From contig SUUR01000004.1 in assembly GCA_015062435.1 (NCBI GenBank), forward strand, positions 1 through 64,000: DNA of 64,000 nucleotides, given 5' to 3'. The notes beneath the pieces were generated by a model. That model saw only the letters and a list, made by a program, of their open reading frames with translations. It did not search any database and was not told the DNA's origin. The stretch comes from Alphaproteobacteria bacterium. GTDB lineage: Bacteria > Pseudomonadota > Alphaproteobacteria > RF32 > CAG-239. The translations under genes and the position numbers were made by a program. Shown piece after piece: positions 7,528 through 17,297 of this stretch. The stretch's first letter is position 1. The number at the start of each line of letters is the position of its first letter.

Positions 7528-10500
7528 TTAGAAACGGTACTTTACATCAAATCCGACGGTAGTATCTTTATAATCCTTTCCAAATGTATGAGAAGCACCG
7601 GCACCGATACTCCAACGAGCATCAACATTATATTCTACACCTGCTTCAACTCTTCCCAATGTTCTGTCTTCAGTAGTATGAACACTATCCAATCCTGCAA
7701 CTTCAAGCTGGCTTCCTTCATGCACTGTTTGAATCACACTTGGCTTCATATAGATAGCCAAATTTCCTTCATCAAGTGTCCATTCTTTTTGAACTTTGGC
7801 TCCGACTTCAACTTCAAATCTATGAGCGGCTTCAAGTTGAACTGCTTTTCCTGCATTATCTTTTATGTTATCATAATTCAACATCTGATAACCGAATTGC
7901 AATTCCGGAGCAAACGTCAAACCTTTAGATACTTCATATATATGAGATACATCTAATGTCACACCCAGTTCAAGAGCATCTGTTTTTGCATAAACTCCAT
8001 CATCAGATGCAATTTCAGCCTTTTGTATTCCGGCATATAAAGCACCCACAATCTTAGTATCATGTTTATCTCTGCGGAAATATGCACCCAACAAATAACT
8101 ATCTATATTTATTTCAGAACCGATTTCAGAATAATATTTATCTCCTTTTCCGCTAAATTCATAATCACCTTGTCTGTAAGATGCTAATATTCCCCATTTA
8201 TTGACACCATCTGCGGAGATATCAATACCTGCGTCAAGCCCGTTTATCTCAGCCTCATAATCATACGGAGCTTTAATATCTGTGTTTTGATGAATAGGAG
8301 CTATCCATGCATTACGCACCGGAGCAATACTACGGCATTTACCTTTATAACACCTCTTGCCTAATAATTGATTTTTTCCGATATAGTTAGCTATATTTCT
8401 GTTCAAACCAGCGGTTTGCTCAAATCCTGCATCATATAATCCCATATAGGCTATCATTTCTGCTACCAATTTACGAGTTCCTGATGTATTTGCCGGCTTT
8501 TCAGGTTCAGGTTTCGGCTCTGGCTCTGGCTCTGGCTCCGGTTCTGGCTCAGGTTCTGGTTCCGGCTCCGGCTCAGGTTCTGGTTCTGGCTCAGGTTCTG
8601 GCTCTGGTTCTGGTTCCGGCTCCGGCTCAGGTTCTGGCTCTGGTTCTGGTTCCGGTTCAGGAACAACAGGCAAATTGTCTACATAAGTATACCATTTTGC
8701 ATCATCTTTCTTTGTTTCCCATTCAAACGGACTACCTTCTACACGCCAGATATCAAAACTACTTGCTGTTTCTTCCAAATCATTTGCAACTTCTGCAAAC
8801 AAGATATCTTTACTTGGCATTTCCACAGAATTAGACTTTAAGTACACATTGGTATTACCGATAACATCTCCCTGCACAACCATCTTATCTGCCGTATCTT
8901 TTTCCGGCTCAACATTAAGAACTATCAATGCTCCCGAAGATGCACTATAATTTCCTGCAATGGTAATAATATCATCTGCTTCGCCATCATTATCATGAAT
9001 AGTAAAGTCCATTGTTCCGCTGTTAGCTACATTACCATCAATTGTAATTTCCAATGGTGAGTGACCGGATACATCTAATACAGCTCCCTCGCCTATAATC
9101 ATATCTTTATTGGTACCGACCAATTCAATATCATCTTCTAATTTAACTATTGTTGCCGGAGCTGATTCAGTTGCCTTAATATTTATCACATCCCAACCGG
9201 CAACTTGAGTTGCACCTTCTTTTATTATTCCTGCAATAGAATATTCTCCTCCGGCTAAAGTTAAAGATTTATCGGTTGTCAAATCTTCATTAACCAGTTT
9301 GGCCACTTCATCTTTAACAAACACATCATTAACACCGCCTGTTACGGTCAATGATTTTGCATCTTCATTCATGAATAATGTACTAAAATCAAAACTTGAA
9401 TCTGATACATCTGCCAACTTATCAATTTCAATATCACCATGTAATTTGGTTGCTACGTCAATATTCAAAATAGACTCAGCTTTGGCAATAAGATTTTCGA
9501 CAAATGCACCTGCGTGAGTTAAAAGTTTACCACCCTTCTCAACTATGGTGTCTATGGCTGAATTATAAGATCTTAAAGTTAAAGTACCGTCATTCACTGT
9601 AGTGTTTTTAACTTTTCCTCCACCTCCAACAGTTAACTTATTGCCATTATTTAACACAAAATTATTAGCAACTTTATTTTCTATAGAAACATCTTTTCCA
9701 TAAATAGTAGCATTAGTTAAAGTCATATCAGTATTAAGTTCAAATTTACCATTTTCATTAATAGTTAAACCATCAACTATTGAAAATCTATCTCCAATTA
9801 TAGTACCACCATTTATAACAGTATTATTAGCCTTACCATTACTACTTAAAGTTAAAGTACCGTCATTCACTGTGGTATTATTAGCAGTACCTCCACTTGT
9901 TACAGTTAACTTACTGCCATTATTTAACACAAAATCATTAGCAACTTTATTTTCTATAGAACGTTCTTCACCATAAATATTAGCATTAAGCAATGTCATT
10001 CCGGTATTAAATTCAAATGCTCCATTCTCATTAATGGTTAAAGAATTAAAAGAAACAAAGCTACCAGATCCACTTATAATACCTCCATTTATAATAGTAT
10101 TATTAGCCGTACCATATAACATATCAAACCTACCTCCATTCACTATGGTATCGTTTGCAATACTTCCAGTTGCTACAGTTAAAGTACCGTCATTCACTGT
10201 GGTATTATTAGCAGTACCTCCACTTGTTATAGTTAATTTACTGCCATTATTTAACACAAAATCATTAGCAACATTATTTTCTTTTTCTATAGAACGTTCT
10301 TCACCATAAATAGTTGCATTACGCAATGTCATTTCGGTATTAAATTCAAATGCTCCATTCTCATTAATAACTAATCCATCAACTACTGAATGCCTAAGTC
10401 CAATTAAAGTACCATCATTCACTATGGTATCGTTTGCAGTACCTCCATCTGTTACAGTTAACTTATTACCATTATTTAATACAAAATCATTAGCAACTTT

Positions 10501-11289
10501 ATTTTCTATAGAATGTTCTTCACCATAAATAGTTGCATTAAGCAATGTCATTCCGGTATCAAATTCAAATTTACCACCATCATTTATTATTAAACCATCA
10601 ATTATTAAACTACCATTTCCATAATAATTTGAAGTTGTTCCAATTATAGTACCACCTTTTATAACAGTATTATTAGCCTTACCACTACTACTTAAAGTTA
10701 AAGTACCGTCATTCACTGTGGTATTATTAGCAGTACCTTCACTTGTTACAGTTAACTTACTGCCATTATTTAACACAAAATCATTAGCAACTTTATTTTC
10801 TATAGAACGTTCTTCACCATAAATATTAGCATTAAGCAATGTCATTCCGGTATCAAATTCAAATTTACCACCATCATTTATTATTAAACCATCAATTATT
10901 AAACTACCATTTCCATAATAATTTGAAGTTGTTCCAATTATAGTACCATCATTCACTATGGTATTATAAGCTTTACCTGCATCACTTAAAGTTAAAATGC
11001 CACTATTCACTGTAGTGTTGTTAACTTTTCCTCCAAAAATCACACTTAAAGTACCACTATTTATTATTGTACTTCCACTGATATTACCTTGTATATTACC
11101 ATTTACAGATACCATTCCTCCATTAATAATATAGTCATCAGCAACATTGGTTAAAATACTAACAGATTGTCCGACTCCAATTGTTTGGGTTGCTCCATAA
11201 GCAAATGTGCTATTTAAACCAAAAAATGCTACTAGAGCCACTGCCCTGCAGCATTTACACCATATATTCAAACTTTCTGTTTGTATCAT
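7528..11289 (-). CDS. Autotransporter adhesin with AIDA-type repeats and Pro-Glu linker (type Va secretion)
   Basis: This protein of 1253 aa is predicted to be displayed on the cell surface. An ATG 18 bases upstream (11307) gives 6 more residues, but the ATG at 11289 has the better site (AAAGGGTGG). A signal peptide covers about residues 1-33 ([18 protein letters not shown]). The passenger is a beta-helix built from repeats such as [11 protein letters not shown] and [12 protein letters not shown], like AIDA-I or adhesin repeats. A run of about 28 Pro-Glu pairs (near residues 875-930) links to a C-terminal autotransporter barrel of about 290 aa ending VGFDVKYRF, with the terminal Phe used by the BAM machinery. 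The barrel is preceded by [10 protein letters not shown]. The ligand is unknown. Confidence 0.93.
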   Translation of the reverse strand: MIQTESLNIWCKCCRAVALVAFFGLNSTFAYGATQTIGVGQSVSILTNVADDYIINGGMVSVNGNIQGNISGSTIINSGTLSVIFGGKVNNTTVNSGILTLSDAGKAYNTIVNDGTIIGTTSNYYGNGSLIIDGLIINDGGKFEFDTGMTLLNANIYGEERSIENKVANDFVLNNGSKLTVTSEGTANNTTVNDGTLTLSSSGKANNTVIKGGTIIGTTSNYYGNGSLIIDGLIINDGGKFEFDTGMTLLNATIYGEEHSIENKVANDFVLNNGNKLTVTDGGTANDTIVNDGTLIGLRHSVVDGLVINENGAFEFNTEMTLRNATIYGEERSIEKENNVANDFVLNNGSKLTITSGGTANNTTVNDGTLTVATGSIANDTIVNGGRFDMLYGTANNTIINGGIISGSGSFVSFNSLTINENGAFEFNTGMTLLNANIYGEERSIENKVANDFVLNNGSKLTVTSGGTANNTTVNDGTLTLSSNGKANNTVINGGTIIGDRFSIVDGLTINENGKFELNTDMTLTNATIYGKDVSIENKVANNFVLNNGNKLTVGGGGKVKNTTVNDGTLTLRSYNSAIDTIVEKGGKLLTHAGAFVENLIAKAESILNIDVATKLHGDIEIDKLADVSDSSFDFSTLFMNEDAKSLTVTGGVNDVFVKDEVAKLVNEDLTTDKSLTLAGGEYSIAGIIKEGATQVAGWDVINIKATESAPATIVKLEDDIELVGTNKDMIIGEGAVLDVSGHSPLEITIDGNVANSGTMDFTIHDNDGEADDIITIAGNYSASSGALIVLNVEPEKDTADKMVVQGDVIGNTNVYLKSNSVEMPSKDILFAEVANDLEETASSFDIWRVEGSPFEWETKKDDAKWYTYVDNLPVVPEPEPEPEPEPEPEPEPEPEPEPEPEPEPEPEPEPEPEPEPEPEPEPEPKPEPEKPANTSGTRKLVAEMIAYMGLYDAGFEQTAGLNRNIANYIGKNQLLGKRCYKGKCRSIAPVRNAWIAPIHQNTDIKAPYDYEAEINGLDAGIDISADGVNKWGILASYRQGDYEFSGKGDKYYSEIGSEINIDSYLLGAYFRRDKHDTKIVGALYAGIQKAEIASDDGVYAKTDALELGVTLDVSHIYEVSKGLTFAPELQFGYQMLNYDNIKDNAGKAVQLEAAHRFEVEVGAKVQKEWTLDEGNLAIYMKPSVIQTVHEGSQLEVAGLDSVHTTEDRTLGRVEAGVEYNVDARWSIGAGASHTFGKDYKDTTVGFDVKYRF
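8499..8663 (-). repeat. Hexanucleotide-type tandem repeat encoding (Pro-Glu)n
   Basis: About 165 bases of near-tandem 6-bp units, written on the plus strand as GGTTCT, GGCTCT or GGTTCC, encode alternating Pro-Glu in the autotransporter linker. Synonymous variation among units shows the protein sequence is under selection. Length changes in steps of 6 bases would keep the frame. Confidence 0.9.
10535..10654 (-). repeat. 120-bp direct repeat in the autotransporter passenger, unit 1
   Basis: This 120-base stretch recurs at 10829-10948 with an exact 294-base offset and no difference that I could see. It encodes one beta-helix repeat block containing the sequence [18 protein letters not shown]. 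Confidence 0.85.
10829..10948 (-). repeat. 120-bp direct repeat in the autotransporter passenger, unit 2
   Basis: This is the second copy of the 10535-10654 block. The 294-base period equals 98 codons, so recombination between copies would delete or add 98 residues in frame. Confidence 0.85.
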
Positions 11290-11536
11290 AGCACACCACC
11301 CTTTCATACTTTTGAATTAATAAAAATTAACCAACTCAACAACGCTTATCAGAGGTACTATTTTTAAATAATACCATATTTTTTGTCCTCACACAACAAT
11401 AAATTATGTTATATGTTTTAACGAAACATTAACAAAAATATTAGCGTTTCCGCCGATTCTCTGCAAATAAAGACTCAGATTCACTTTGAGTCATATAAAA
11501 ATTTTTATCCATTCTCTCCGAATCGCACAGTCAAAC

Positions 11537-11573
11537 AAAAAACGCCTGAAATATCCTCTTCCAGACGTTTTTA
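11537..11573 (-). terminator. Intrinsic terminator downstream of pnp (dispersed terminator repeat, copy 3)
   Basis: On the minus strand AAAACGTCTGGAA pairs imperfectly with TTCAGGCGTTTT, followed by TTTGTTTGACT. The hairpin and the sequence between it and the pnp stop match those behind trmL, apart from the palindromic insertion. Confidence 0.75.
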
Positions 11574-11593
11574 TTCCATAATAACAAACTCAA

Positions 11594-11688
11594 TTCATAA
11601 GGTTGATATGTGAGTCGAATAGTATGCATCAATGGGATAAATTTTAGTGTACATAATAGTACATAAATTTCAAAACACCCTATGACAA
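11594..11688. repeat. Palindromic intergenic element inserted 3' of pnp
   Basis: This 95-base imperfect palindrome has the core GTGTACATAATAGTACAT. The ends read TCATAAGG and, on the other strand, TCATAGGG. It interrupts a sequence that is continuous behind trmL (3842-3884): ACTCAA, then the element, then CAACACACTAATCGACC here, against ACTCAACACACCAATCGACC there. A 3-base CAA flanks both sides, as a short target duplication would. Confidence 0.75.
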
Positions 11689-11715
11689 CACACTAATCGA
11701 CCACCAAGCAACCTT

Positions 11716-13836
11716 TTACTTTTCTAAGTCAGAACCATCTTCCTGATTAACTCTCTTTGCAGAAAGTTTAATCTTACCTCTGTTATCTGTTCCCAAACAT
11801 TTAACCCAAATTTGGTCACCTTCTTTATAGAAGTCAGAAACAGAAGCTATACGTTCATTTTTAACTTCAGAAATATGAACCAAACCTTCGGTTGTTCCCA
11901 AGAAACGAACAAACGCACCAAAATCCATAATTTTGGTAATTGTACCATGATAGATTTTGCCTTCTTCCGGCTCTGCCACAATACCCATAATCCATTCAAG
12001 AGCTGCATCACCTTCTTCTTTTTTCATAGAAGCAATTTTCACAACCCCATCATCAGATATATCAATTTTGGTATGAGTTTTTTCTACAATTTCACGAATA
12101 ACTTTACCACCTGTTCCGATAACTTCACGAATTTTATCTACCGGAATTTTGATAGCCACAATACGTGGAGCTCTATCAGAAACATGTGGACGAGGTTCTG
12201 CAATAGCTTTTGCCATTTCACCCAAAATATGGATACGCCCCTCATGAGCTTGAGCAAGAGCATTTTTCATGATTTCCTTAGTAATAGATGTAATTTTAAT
12301 ATCCATTTGCAAAGCAGTCACACCATCTTTTGTTCCGGCAACTTTAAAATCCATATCGCCCAGATGATCTTCATCGCCCAAAATATCAGTTAAAATAGCC
12401 ACTCTGCCATCTTCTTCTTTAATCAATCCCATAGCAATACCGGCAACAGGTTTCACCATTGGCACACCAGCAGACATCAAAGACATTGTTGTTCCACACA
12501 CGGTTGCCATAGATGATGATCCGTTAGATTCCATAATATCTGATACTACTCTGACTGTATAAGGGAAAGCATCTTTATCTTTTGGCATCATCGGATGAAT
12601 TGCACGCCAAGCAAGTTTTCCATGTCCGATTTCACGTCTTCCCGGACTACCGATACGCCCGCACTCACCAACAGAAAATGGCGGGAAGTTATAATTTAGC
12701 ATAAAATCTTCCTTATATTCTTCCATCAACCCATCAACAATTTGAGCATCTTCTCCTGTTCCCAAAGTGGTAACCACCAGCGCTTGAGTTTCTCCACGAG
12801 TAAACAAAGCAGAACCATGAGCCGTAGGCAATACATCTACCTGACAAGCAATCGGACGCACAGTTTTGGTATCACGTCCATCAATTCTGTGTCCGGTAGT
12901 CAAAACAGCCTCACGCATAACATGGTGCATCAATTTTTCAATAGCATCTTGAGCATATTGTTGATCAAATTCATTTTCAGGATCCAAAGTTGCTTTAAAC
13001 TTTTCTGAAGCTAAAGCAATCATTTCACCGCGTTTTAATTTATCTGTAATTTTAAATGCTTCTTCATATTCTTTAGTAAAATCTTTTGCTAAACGAGCAT
13101 ATAATTCATCAAACTCAGGAGGAAACACCGGAGCGTCCCATTTTTCTTTTCCGGCTTCTTTTGCTAATTCAGCAATCAAATTAATTACCGACTGGAAGTT
13201 ATCAAAACCGAACATAACCGCACCGAGCATAACTTCCTCAGACAATTCTTGAGCTTCGGATTCTACCATTAAAACACCTTCAGATGTACCGGCAACCACC
13301 AACTCTAAATCTGTATTTTTGAGCTGTTCCAATGTTGGATTTAGGATATATTCACCATTTTTATAACCTACTTTTGCACTTGCGATCGGTCCCAAGAATG
13401 GAATTCCGGAAACTGCCAAAGCTGCAGAAGCAGCAATCATTGCCGGAATATCAGAATCCGTATTTTGATCATGAGCTAATACTGTACAAATAATTTGAAC
13501 TTCATTTTTAAATGCATCAGGGAACAACGGACGAATAGGCCTGTCAATCAAACGAGAAACCAAAACCTCACGCTCAGATGGCTTACCTTCTCTTTTCATA
13601 AATCCGCCCGGTATTTTACCTGTTGCATAATATTTTTCTTGATAATTCACTGTCAAAGGAAAGAAATCCTGATCAGCTTTCACCTCTTTTGCCGCACAAA
13701 CCGTTGCAATAACTTGGGTCTCACCATAAGTAACAATCACTGCACCGGTAGCCTGTCTGGCCACTTTACCTGTTTCTAATACTAACTTTCTTCCGCCCCA
13801 TTCCATCTCTTTGCGGCAAACTTTAAAATCTATCAT
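11716..13836 (-). CDS. pnp: Polyribonucleotide nucleotidyltransferase (PNPase)
   Basis: PNPase degrades RNA 3' to 5' with phosphate and is a core part of the degradosome. It has 706 aa from the ATG at 13836, which follows AAAGGAAA at good spacing; a longer start at 13854 adds six residues that contain this ribosome site. Two RNase PH domains flank a helical linker, followed by a KH domain with [12 protein letters not shown] near residue 560 and an S1 domain with [18 protein letters not shown] near 630. Order rbfA-truB-rpsO-pnp on one strand is the standard proteobacterial arrangement. A palindromic element lies on each side of the gene. Confidence 0.97.
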   Translation of the reverse strand: MIDFKVCRKEMEWGGRKLVLETGKVARQATGAVIVTYGETQVIATVCAAKEVKADQDFFPLTVNYQEKYYATGKIPGGFMKREGKPSEREVLVSRLIDRPIRPLFPDAFKNEVQIICTVLAHDQNTDSDIPAMIAASAALAVSGIPFLGPIASAKVGYKNGEYILNPTLEQLKNTDLELVVAGTSEGVLMVESEAQELSEEVMLGAVMFGFDNFQSVINLIAELAKEAGKEKWDAPVFPPEFDELYARLAKDFTKEYEEAFKITDKLKRGEMIALASEKFKATLDPENEFDQQYAQDAIEKLMHHVMREAVLTTGHRIDGRDTKTVRPIACQVDVLPTAHGSALFTRGETQALVVTTLGTGEDAQIVDGLMEEYKEDFMLNYNFPPFSVGECGRIGSPGRREIGHGKLAWRAIHPMMPKDKDAFPYTVRVVSDIMESNGSSSMATVCGTTMSLMSAGVPMVKPVAGIAMGLIKEEDGRVAILTDILGDEDHLGDMDFKVAGTKDGVTALQMDIKITSITKEIMKNALAQAHEGRIHILGEMAKAIAEPRPHVSDRAPRIVAIKIPVDKIREVIGTGGKVIREIVEKTHTKIDISDDGVVKIASMKKEEGDAALEWIMGIVAEPEEGKIYHGTITKIMDFGAFVRFLGTTEGLVHISEVKNERIASVSDFYKEGDQIWVKCLGTDNRGKIKLSAKRVNQEDGSDLEK

Positions 13837-13965
13837 ATTTCTATTTCCTTTCATTTAGAATATATATCTATCCAATCATCTACCTGCCCCATGCAGGATT
13901 TTTAAGAAACAAACTGCGGAGGCAACATCCCCCGCAGTCCTTATCTTTAAGAAAATCTCATTTTT

Positions 13966-14095
13966 GAAAAATTTGTTTTAGGAAGTAAATTAGAGTGATT
14001 TTTTGTGACGAAGAAAATTTGAGTGTACATAGCAGTACATGAATTTTCTGAGATCACACAAAATTGCTCTAGATTGCCCATAAAACAATTTTTCC
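13966..14095. repeat. Long palindromic intergenic element 3' of rpsO
   Basis: This imperfect palindrome of about 130 bases is centred at 14031, with core GTGTACATAGCAGTACAT. The arms, of roughly 65 bases, read AAAAATTTGTTTTAGG... on the left and AAAAATTGTTTTATGG... as the complement of the right. The right half shares ACATGAATTTT and AAATTGCTCTAGAT with the element at 23199. It ends exactly at the rpsO stop codon. Confidence 0.8.
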
Positions 14096-14365
14096 TTATT
14101 TTCTGAGATCTAACTTCTTAATCAAAGCCTGATAACGTTCTTCACTCTTACCTTTCAAATAATCCAAAAGGTGACGACGACGGCTTACTTTTTTCATCAA
14201 ACCCAAACGAGAGTGAGTATCTTTAGCGTGGGTCTTAAAATGTTCAATCAAATTATTGATTTCAGCAGTCCAAATAGCGATTTGAACTTCCGGAGAACCT
14301 GTATCATTCGGATTCAAACCATAAGATTCAACAATTTTCTTTTTTTCTTCATTAGAAATCGACAT
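14096..14365 (-). CDS. rpsO: 30S ribosomal protein S15
   Basis: S15 is a primary 16S rRNA-binding protein and organises the platform of the 30S subunit. The 89 aa include the signature [20 protein letters not shown] and the loop [20 protein letters not shown], both canonical. Two ATG codons are adjacent; the second (14365) gives the family start [11 protein letters not shown] and better spacing to AAGGAAA. It lies 15 bases downstream of truB and upstream of pnp. In many bacteria S15 represses its own mRNA; no structure was assigned for that here. Confidence 0.96.
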   Translation of the reverse strand: MSISNEEKKKIVESYGLNPNDTGSPEVQIAIWTAEINNLIEHFKTHAKDTHSRLGLMKKVSRRRHLLDYLKGKSEERYQALIKKLDLRK

Positions 14366-14380
14366 CATATTTTCCTTAAA

Positions 14381-15286
14381 TTAAAAGTTAAAAACTCGAA
14401 CCGGAGAAATTCTGGTATCTTCGATTCGTACCATTGCCACCAAATTTCCGTTACAAGTAGCACTCACTTCCTTTCCTATCAGATGAGATACCTGATAATT
14501 CTTGGGAGACACACCTTGCCCCTGTTTAAGTTTAGCGGCATCAGCTTCGGTTACGGCAATATCCACGATGTCGCGCAGACATGTTATTACCGAAAGCAAT
14601 TCTTTTTGGCGTTCACCAACATATTCTATTTTTTCTAAATTTTCCAGTAAAATCGTACATGACAAATCAAAAATCCCACATTTCGTCCGCCTTAGGGCTG
14701 TTAAATACCCGATTGTTCCTAGTTTTTTGGCAATATCTGCTCCTAACGTTCGCACATACGTGCCTTTTGAACACCGCACTTTGCAATGAGCAATATCCGA
14801 TTCGGGCATATCCAACAAATTCAATTCATAAACACATATTTTTCTTTCGGGAATTTTCACTTCTTGTCCATTTCTAACCAAATCATAAGCTCTTTTTCCC
14901 TCTATTTTTATTGCAGAATAAGCCGGAGGAATCTGAACAATTTCACCTAAAAACAAAGGCAATACATCTTTTACTTCTTTTTCGGTAGGTATTTTCCCGC
15001 CTTCTGTAATAATATTACCGTCACAATCAAGAGAGTCTGTTTCAGATCCGAACTTCAACCAAAACTCATATTCTTTATCACCGTCCGTCACATAAGGTAT
15101 AAGTTTTGTAGCTTCTCCAAAAGCAATTGGCAACACTCCTGTTGCAAACGGATCCAGTGTTCCGCAATGTCCGTTTTTTGACGCATGCAACAAATGACGT
15201 GTCTTCCCCACTACTTGAGTTGACCCCATTCCGGCAACTTTATCAATCACCAACCAACCGTCTACCTTATCACCTTTATGTTTCAT
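14381..15286 (-). CDS. truB: tRNA pseudouridine(55) synthase
   Basis: TruB makes pseudouridine 55 in the T loop of tRNAs. The 301 aa match the family. The N-terminal motif is WLVIDKVAGMGSTQVV, and the catalytic Asp lies in HCGTLDPFATGVLPIAFG at about residue 42. The RNA-binding signature RCSKGTYVRTLGADI follows near 180, and a C-terminal PUA-like region ends the protein. The start has a GAGG site. It lies in the order rbfA, unknown gene, truB, rpsO and pnp. Confidence 0.96.
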   Translation of the reverse strand: MKHKGDKVDGWLVIDKVAGMGSTQVVGKTRHLLHASKNGHCGTLDPFATGVLPIAFGEATKLIPYVTDGDKEYEFWLKFGSETDSLDCDGNIITEGGKIPTEKEVKDVLPLFLGEIVQIPPAYSAIKIEGKRAYDLVRNGQEVKIPERKICVYELNLLDMPESDIAHCKVRCSKGTYVRTLGADIAKKLGTIGYLTALRRTKCGIFDLSCTILLENLEKIEYVGERQKELLSVITCLRDIVDIAVTEADAAKLKQGQGVSPKNYQVSHLIGKEVSATCNGNLVAMVRIEDTRISPVRVFNF

Positions 15287-15342
15287 TTTTTCCTCAAAAT
15301 TACATTTACTGAAGATACTTTTACATATAACAAATTTAAAAT

Positions 15343-15372
15343 AAAAAAGTCGAGGATTCTTTTTCCTCGACT
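15343..15372 (-). terminator. Intrinsic terminator of the 15377 gene
   Basis: On the minus strand AGTCGAGGA and TCCTCGACT form a 9-bp stem (loop AAAAGA) followed by TTTTTTAT. It lies just after the stop codon at 15377 and separates that gene from truB. Confidence 0.88.
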
Positions 15373-15376
15373 CAAA

Positions 15377-15781
15377 TCAGAAGCTTTTAATTTTTTCACC
15401 ATCTGCAGAAAATAAAATTGGCTCACCGTTAGATGCAGTTATTCGAACATAATCTTCTTCCAACTCTATTTTATTAGCCAACCAACATTCATCAGCCTGA
15501 CTATCAAACCCCACAAGAGAAGTCTTAAGTTCTATCTGATTTTCTTCCAAAAATTTTCTTGGAACTTTTGTTAAAAACACCAAAAACTTAGCACTACACT
15601 TTTTAGGTAGACGAACAAAAATCAACCTTTGAGATTTTGCCCCCTTTTGCCTAAGCACATTTATGGGTCGCTCATAAACAGACAACAATTCTCCGGAATT
15701 TTCCAAAGAACATACTCGAATTAAAAAATCTTTTTCATTTTTTACATAAACGCTTCCGGCATTCACAATAAATTTTACCAT
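15377..15781 (-). CDS. Hypothetical protein inserted between rbfA and truB
   Basis: I do not recognise this 134-aa protein. It has no signal peptide or membrane helix, is Lys-rich, and shows alternating hydrophobic strands (RLIFVRLPKKCSAKFLVFL), suggesting a small beta-rich fold. It has its own terminator, and rbfA upstream also has one, so it is probably transcribed alone. Its position inside the normally tight rbfA-truB pair marks it as an insertion. Function is unknown. Confidence 0.55.
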   Translation of the reverse strand: MVKFIVNAGSVYVKNEKDFLIRVCSLENSGELLSVYERPINVLRQKGAKSQRLIFVRLPKKCSAKFLVFLTKVPRKFLEENQIELKTSLVGFDSQADECWLANKIELEEDYVRITASNGEPILFSADGEKIKSF

Positions 15782-15864
15782 AACATAATATTTTTTAATA
15801 ATACCTGTAATTCATAATTAAAATTCAGAGGCCTTATAACCACAAAATCACAACATGTCAAACA

Positions 15865-15894
15865 CAAAAAATCCGGATAACAAATATCCGGATT
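15865..15894 (-). terminator. Intrinsic terminator of rbfA
   Basis: On the minus strand AATCCGGATA and TATCCGGATT form a 10-bp stem with a short loop, followed by TTTTTGTG. It is 20 bases past the rbfA stop codon. Confidence 0.88.
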
Positions 15895-15913
15895 CTTACT
15901 GATATTTTTATTA

Positions 15914-16291
15914 TTACTTCAAATCTTGAGCCACATGAGGATTACGCAACAACTTTTCAATATCATCAACTGCTTCAAAAGTCTTATCAACCCTAAAATT
16001 AATTTCCGGCACATATCGCAAAGAAGTTTTCGATGCAACTTGTTTCCTAAAAAAATTAGCAGCTAATTGCAATCCGCCTAAAACTTCCTGCAAATAATTT
16101 CCGTTGGTAGTCATAAACCAAACCGTACAATACTTCAAATCAGGAGAAACCGTAACTTTGGTAACGGTTACCATTGTATCAATTCCTTCCAAATTACGCA
16201 CTTCACCTCTATCAATAAAATTAACTATAATTTTTCTGATTTCTTGTGCAACTCTAAGCTGTCTTTGAGATGGCTCTTTAATTTCTGCCAT
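15914..16291 (-). CDS. rbfA: 30S ribosome-binding factor A
   Basis: RbfA assists late maturation of the 30S subunit and 16S 5' end processing. The 125 aa include the KH-like fold signatures SQRQLRVAQEIRKII, VTVTKVTVSPDLKYC and SLRYVPEINFRVDKTFE. The start is preceded by GGAGGA, a strong site. It is 11 bases downstream of the 16303 membrane kinase-like gene, so the two may be cotranscribed. infB and nusA, the usual upstream partners, are not in the window. Confidence 0.94.
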   Translation of the reverse strand: MAEIKEPSQRQLRVAQEIRKIIVNFIDRGEVRNLEGIDTMVTVTKVTVSPDLKYCTVWFMTTNGNYLQEVLGGLQLAANFFRKQVASKTSLRYVPEINFRVDKTFEAVDDIEKLLRNPHVAQDLK

Positions 16292-16302
16292 ATTATCCTC
16301 CT

Positions 16303-17001
16303 TTACAAATTCAATATCGTTAACGTTATTCCTACAATTAATGGTATCGAAAAATTATCATCAATATCTATCTTATCCTCAAACACTTCTGCTATTGTAG
16401 CTAACATACAAGCCACCACACTAGCCACATTAAACGGATAAACCGTTGAATATACCATTGTTACAACCAACGCACTTACAAAAAAAGCTATCGTTCCTTC
16501 CAATGTTTTACTTTTATATATTTTTTTTGAACCGTAAGCTTTTCCGAAAAGTGCCGCCGCCGTATCAGAAACCAACATAATAGTTAAAGCAATCGCTGCA
16601 ACAGATTTTGAAAACAGCATCACACACACTATTGCCGCTGCCATCACATACATTGACCCCGTAGCCTGAAAACTTGCATGAACAGTCTCTTGCTTTCGCA
16701 TTGTTTTTGCAAACAATACTCCAAAAATTTTTCTAGCCCATGTTTGTTTCTTAAAATTAGCATATTCAAGAATGGCATCAGCTGCTAACAAAAACGCAAA
16801 TAACGTTACCGACACCCCTGAATGAAACCAATAAATTACCGCCGGTATCCACAAAGAACTTAAATGTATTGCTTTCCGATAAAGTTCTTTTCTAAAAGAC
16901 TTATCTAATGGAATATTGTCCAAAACCAACGGATTAAGACGATAATCCCGCAACCATCTAAGCCTGTTTTTCCATTTATCGGCTCTATCAAACTTAAGCA
17001 T
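16303..17001 (-). CDS. SEC59/DGK1/VTE5-type membrane kinase (CTP-dependent lipid kinase-like)
   Basis: This 232-aa integral membrane protein belongs by its motifs to the dolichol kinase/diacylglycerol kinase (CTP)/phytol kinase group. It carries RKAIHLSSLWIPAVIYW near residue 42 and SDTAAALFGKAYGSKK near 145, followed by KTLEGTIAFF. About six membrane segments follow a soluble N-terminal stretch. Bacterial members are poorly characterised, so the substrate (a polyprenol, diacylglycerol or similar lipid alcohol) is inference. It lies immediately upstream of rbfA. A phosphatidate cytidylyltransferase-like protein is the closest alternative. Confidence 0.75.
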   Translation of the reverse strand: MLKFDRADKWKNRLRWLRDYRLNPLVLDNIPLDKSFRKELYRKAIHLSSLWIPAVIYWFHSGVSVTLFAFLLAADAILEYANFKKQTWARKIFGVLFAKTMRKQETVHASFQATGSMYVMAAAIVCVMLFSKSVAAIALTIMLVSDTAAALFGKAYGSKKIYKSKTLEGTIAFFVSALVVTMVYSTVYPFNVASVVACMLATIAEVFEDKIDIDDNFSIPLIVGITLTILNL

Positions 17002-17012
17002 TATTGCTTACC

Positions 17013-17144
17013 TTATTTTTTAGAACAACAACAACCCTGTTCTTTGCTATCCTTTTTTTCACCACATTGATGATTTTCATCACAAGTACAATTATCACCA
17101 CAGGTACAATCAGGATTCATACATTTTGGGTTATTACAAGCCAT
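17013..17144 (-). CDS. Metallothionein-like small cysteine-rich protein
   Basis: This 43-aa reading frame has 10 cysteines. It reads MACNNPKCMNPDCTCGDNC at the start, then TCDENHQCGEKK, and ends GCCCSKK. The CxC and CxxxC spacing, with one His in the central part, is like bacterial metallothioneins or small metal-buffering proteins. The ATG follows GGAG at good spacing. It sits upstream of the lipid-kinase-like gene and rbfA on the same strand, with an 11-base gap. Zinc, copper or cadmium binding is inferred from composition only. Confidence 0.75.
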   Translation of the reverse strand: MACNNPKCMNPDCTCGDNCTCDENHQCGEKKDSKEQGCCCSKK

Positions 17145-17297
17145 GATTTTTCTCCATAATCAAATAAAACACCTATATTTTATATAAACCAGCCTCAAAA
17201 ATAAGCAAGTGTTTTTATTTTTCAAAATTTTGTCAAATTTTTGATTGCCAACTATCAAAATTTATGATATATCAGCAACCAGAAACAAATTAAACAC

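Larger units (their letters stand above)
11308..11715. other. Intergenic region between pnp and the autotransporter gene
   Basis: These 400 bases hold the upstream region of the autotransporter (11308-11520), which is AT-rich with no clear operator that I can identify, a copied terminator (11537-11573) and a palindromic element (11594-11688) next to the pnp stop codon. No gene is seen. Confidence 0.7.

Noticed and set aside
8463-8834. Open frames on both strands across the Pro-Glu tract (repetitive Gln/Asn or Leu/Val/Ala proteins)
   Set aside because: They are side effects of the tandem repeat. The autotransporter frame is continuous, has signal and barrel domains, and shows synonymous unit changes.
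15880-16000. Possible CRISPR-like direct repeats anywhere in the window
   Set aside because: Repeats that were seen are palindromes, coding repeats or terminators; none shows regularly spaced units with unique spacers.
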